Shown here one piece after another: positions 62,601 through 64,000 of a stretch of 64,000 nucleotides of DNA. Numbering within the stretch: position 1 is the first letter of the stretch; each line of letters starts with the position of its first letter. The translations under genes and the position numbers were made by a program. Under the pieces are notes generated by a model. That model had not been told where the DNA came from. It worked only from the letters and a program-made list of their open reading frames with translations, and did not search any database. Source of the DNA: Eumeta japonica (lineage: Eukaryota > Arthropoda > Insecta > Lepidoptera > Psychidae); NCBI GenBank assembly GCA_005406025.1, contig BGZK01000091.1, positions 682,001-746,000 on the forward strand. The letters are read 5' to 3'.

Positions 62601-64000
62601 GGAGAAATTAAGGTTTTAGCATATCGATTTCAAATAAAGAAATCTTAAAAGGATTTGGACGTAATGGGATGATAAAAACCTGCCACAACATCTAATGAGT
62701 TGTGCTGAGAAGCATAAAATAAATCAGCCATTTCTTATAAAGAAAAAATCATATTGTTGTTATATCACAATTCAAAAAGTATGATATTACAACAAGCAAT
62801 AGTGAATTTTTTTTAAGTGAAATACAGTGATTTTTACAAACGTGATAAATCACACACATTTTGATTAATGAAGTTAATTTTAGAAACAAATGTCGTTACT
62901 GTTCTTTTTCATAAGCTACTATTTATAAAGGTAAAACCAGTAAACAATTTCTCATTTTTTTTAAGATAAAAATGTACCTCAGTCAAATGTAATATCTGGT
63001 GTCAGTTAAGTCTCGGGACGGCTGTATCTTTTCTCAGGTAAAGAATTTTCGAAAAAGTTCATGGGCATTTCTTAAGTAACTTTCAACGAGAAATCCAATG
63101 GTAATCTTCAATTTGACCAGGGATTTGTCCTTCAAGGTTATTTTAAGGTTAACTTGTTTTTTTTTTAATAAAAATCCCTGTTGTTTACACAAGCATTCGA
63201 TAGAGTGGGAAATTAGATGTTCAAAATGGTATTTAGAGCGATCTTTAAACAGTAAAATCAAGTTAAATTGTAGAAAATTTTACAAAAGAGTGTTGTCTTC
63301 AAGCTTTAAAGAATTTATGAAAGAACAAATGTTTAGAGACCAACAATATTGAACACCATGACTTTGAGATCAACTTTGAACGTTATTTGAAAGTTACTTC
63401 TAAAATTGATAACATTACGATCGTCCTAATTCTTACTTTTAGCGTTACCCAGAAACAACCTTGAGGTGACTGATTAGCAAATGTCGTTTTGCTATTTCAC
63501 TAATGAGTCGCTTGCGTAAGATGAAGTTTCACGATTTTAGGGGTTCTACTAACTTCGAATCTAGTAATTTTAAAATTCATTAATCTACAAATCCATCACT
63601 CTCATCATTGGATTCGTCGTTAAAAGTTATTTAAGAAATGACCTTCATATTTTTCAAAAATACTTCAGTTTACTTCTATAAAGTAATTTTGAAATATACC
63701 GGTTGTTATTTATATAATTATTATTTTTATTAATTATGAACTTTACTATTTACATAGAGGTCAATACATATAGAGTAGAAGCAAAAAAAAAAATACATAA
63801 AAACTCCACTGGGTCAAATAGACTAAAAATTAGAAGCCAAGCTTTAGTTTGACATTTAAACTTATATTTTTCAATTAGTAATAAAGGTGTGTTTTTCCAA
63901 CTGCTTTCGGTTTATAAGAGATTAACGAATACTATTTTTATACTCTAGCATGTTTAACAGACAGGTTTATATAATACAAGTTTATATTTTTAGATTTTTG
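62601..64000 (-). other. intron or upstream region of the single-domain lipocalin gene
   Basis: AT-rich. No ATG-plus-signal-peptide exon with a GxC motif was found on the minus strand, so the first exon probably lies past the right edge. Confidence 0.5.

Noticed and set aside
1..64000. CRISPR arrays, operons, ribosome binding sites or prophage
   Set aside because: The DNA is clearly eukaryotic with spliceosomal introns; no regularly spaced short repeats were seen.

Overview
The window reads as lepidopteran (moth or butterfly) nuclear DNA. It is AT-rich, with spliceosomal introns, GT-AG splice sites, dispersed SINE-like repeats, MITEs, a Helitron and a mariner fragment. The main gene belongs to a lepidopteran midgut protein family. 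All recognised host genes lie on the minus strand, so they read from the right edge towards the left.

About three quarters of the window (1141-49208) is one gene. A signal-peptide exon at 49208-49086 is followed by at least 47 more coding exons. They encode sixteen tandem lipocalin modules: fifteen complete, and a sixteenth whose last exon lies beyond the left edge. Every module uses the same three-exon cassette. Exon A (about 211-223 nt, phase 0 to 1) carries the GxW motif. Exon B (81-96 nt, phase 1 to 1) carries the TDY motif. Exon C (about 227-236 nt, phase 1 to 0) carries the WKLSR motif and the two C-terminal cysteines. The visible exons total about 8.55 kb, or about 2,850 codons. This matches polycalin, the very large midgut lipocalin known from Bombyx mori as the chlorophyllide-binding protein (15 domains) and reported in moths as a Cry1A-binding brush-border protein. 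The promoter area has a TATA box, a GATA motif and a short upstream ORF that overlaps the start codon.

The array has higher-order structure. Modules 3-4-5, 6-7-8 and 9-10-11 are three copies of a three-module (nine-exon) block, seen in protein subtype, exon sizes and the position of very short introns. Exon A of modules 3, 6 and 9 is nearly identical at the DNA level (about 7-8 differences in 220 nt) and very GC-rich, while neighbouring exons and introns have diverged. That suggests exon-confined, GC-biased gene conversion. The copy in module 6 has a 2-nt deletion that breaks the reading frame. Module 15 exon A appears to use a GC-AG donor.

Upstream (54357-62342) the last three exons of a separate single-domain lipocalin gene use the same A/B/C exon plan and end in a hydrophobic tail typical of a GPI-anchor signal. 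This looks like a one-module relative of polycalin. Its first exon is not in view.

The introns and the intergenic space hold mobile DNA: a 3.4-kb decayed Helitron (57745-61130) inside the single-domain gene, a mariner transposase fragment, several MITE-like hairpins, five copies of one dispersed GC-richer repeat, a tRNA-derived SINE and degenerate tandem arrays. I found no credible plus-strand host gene, only two small odd ORFs.
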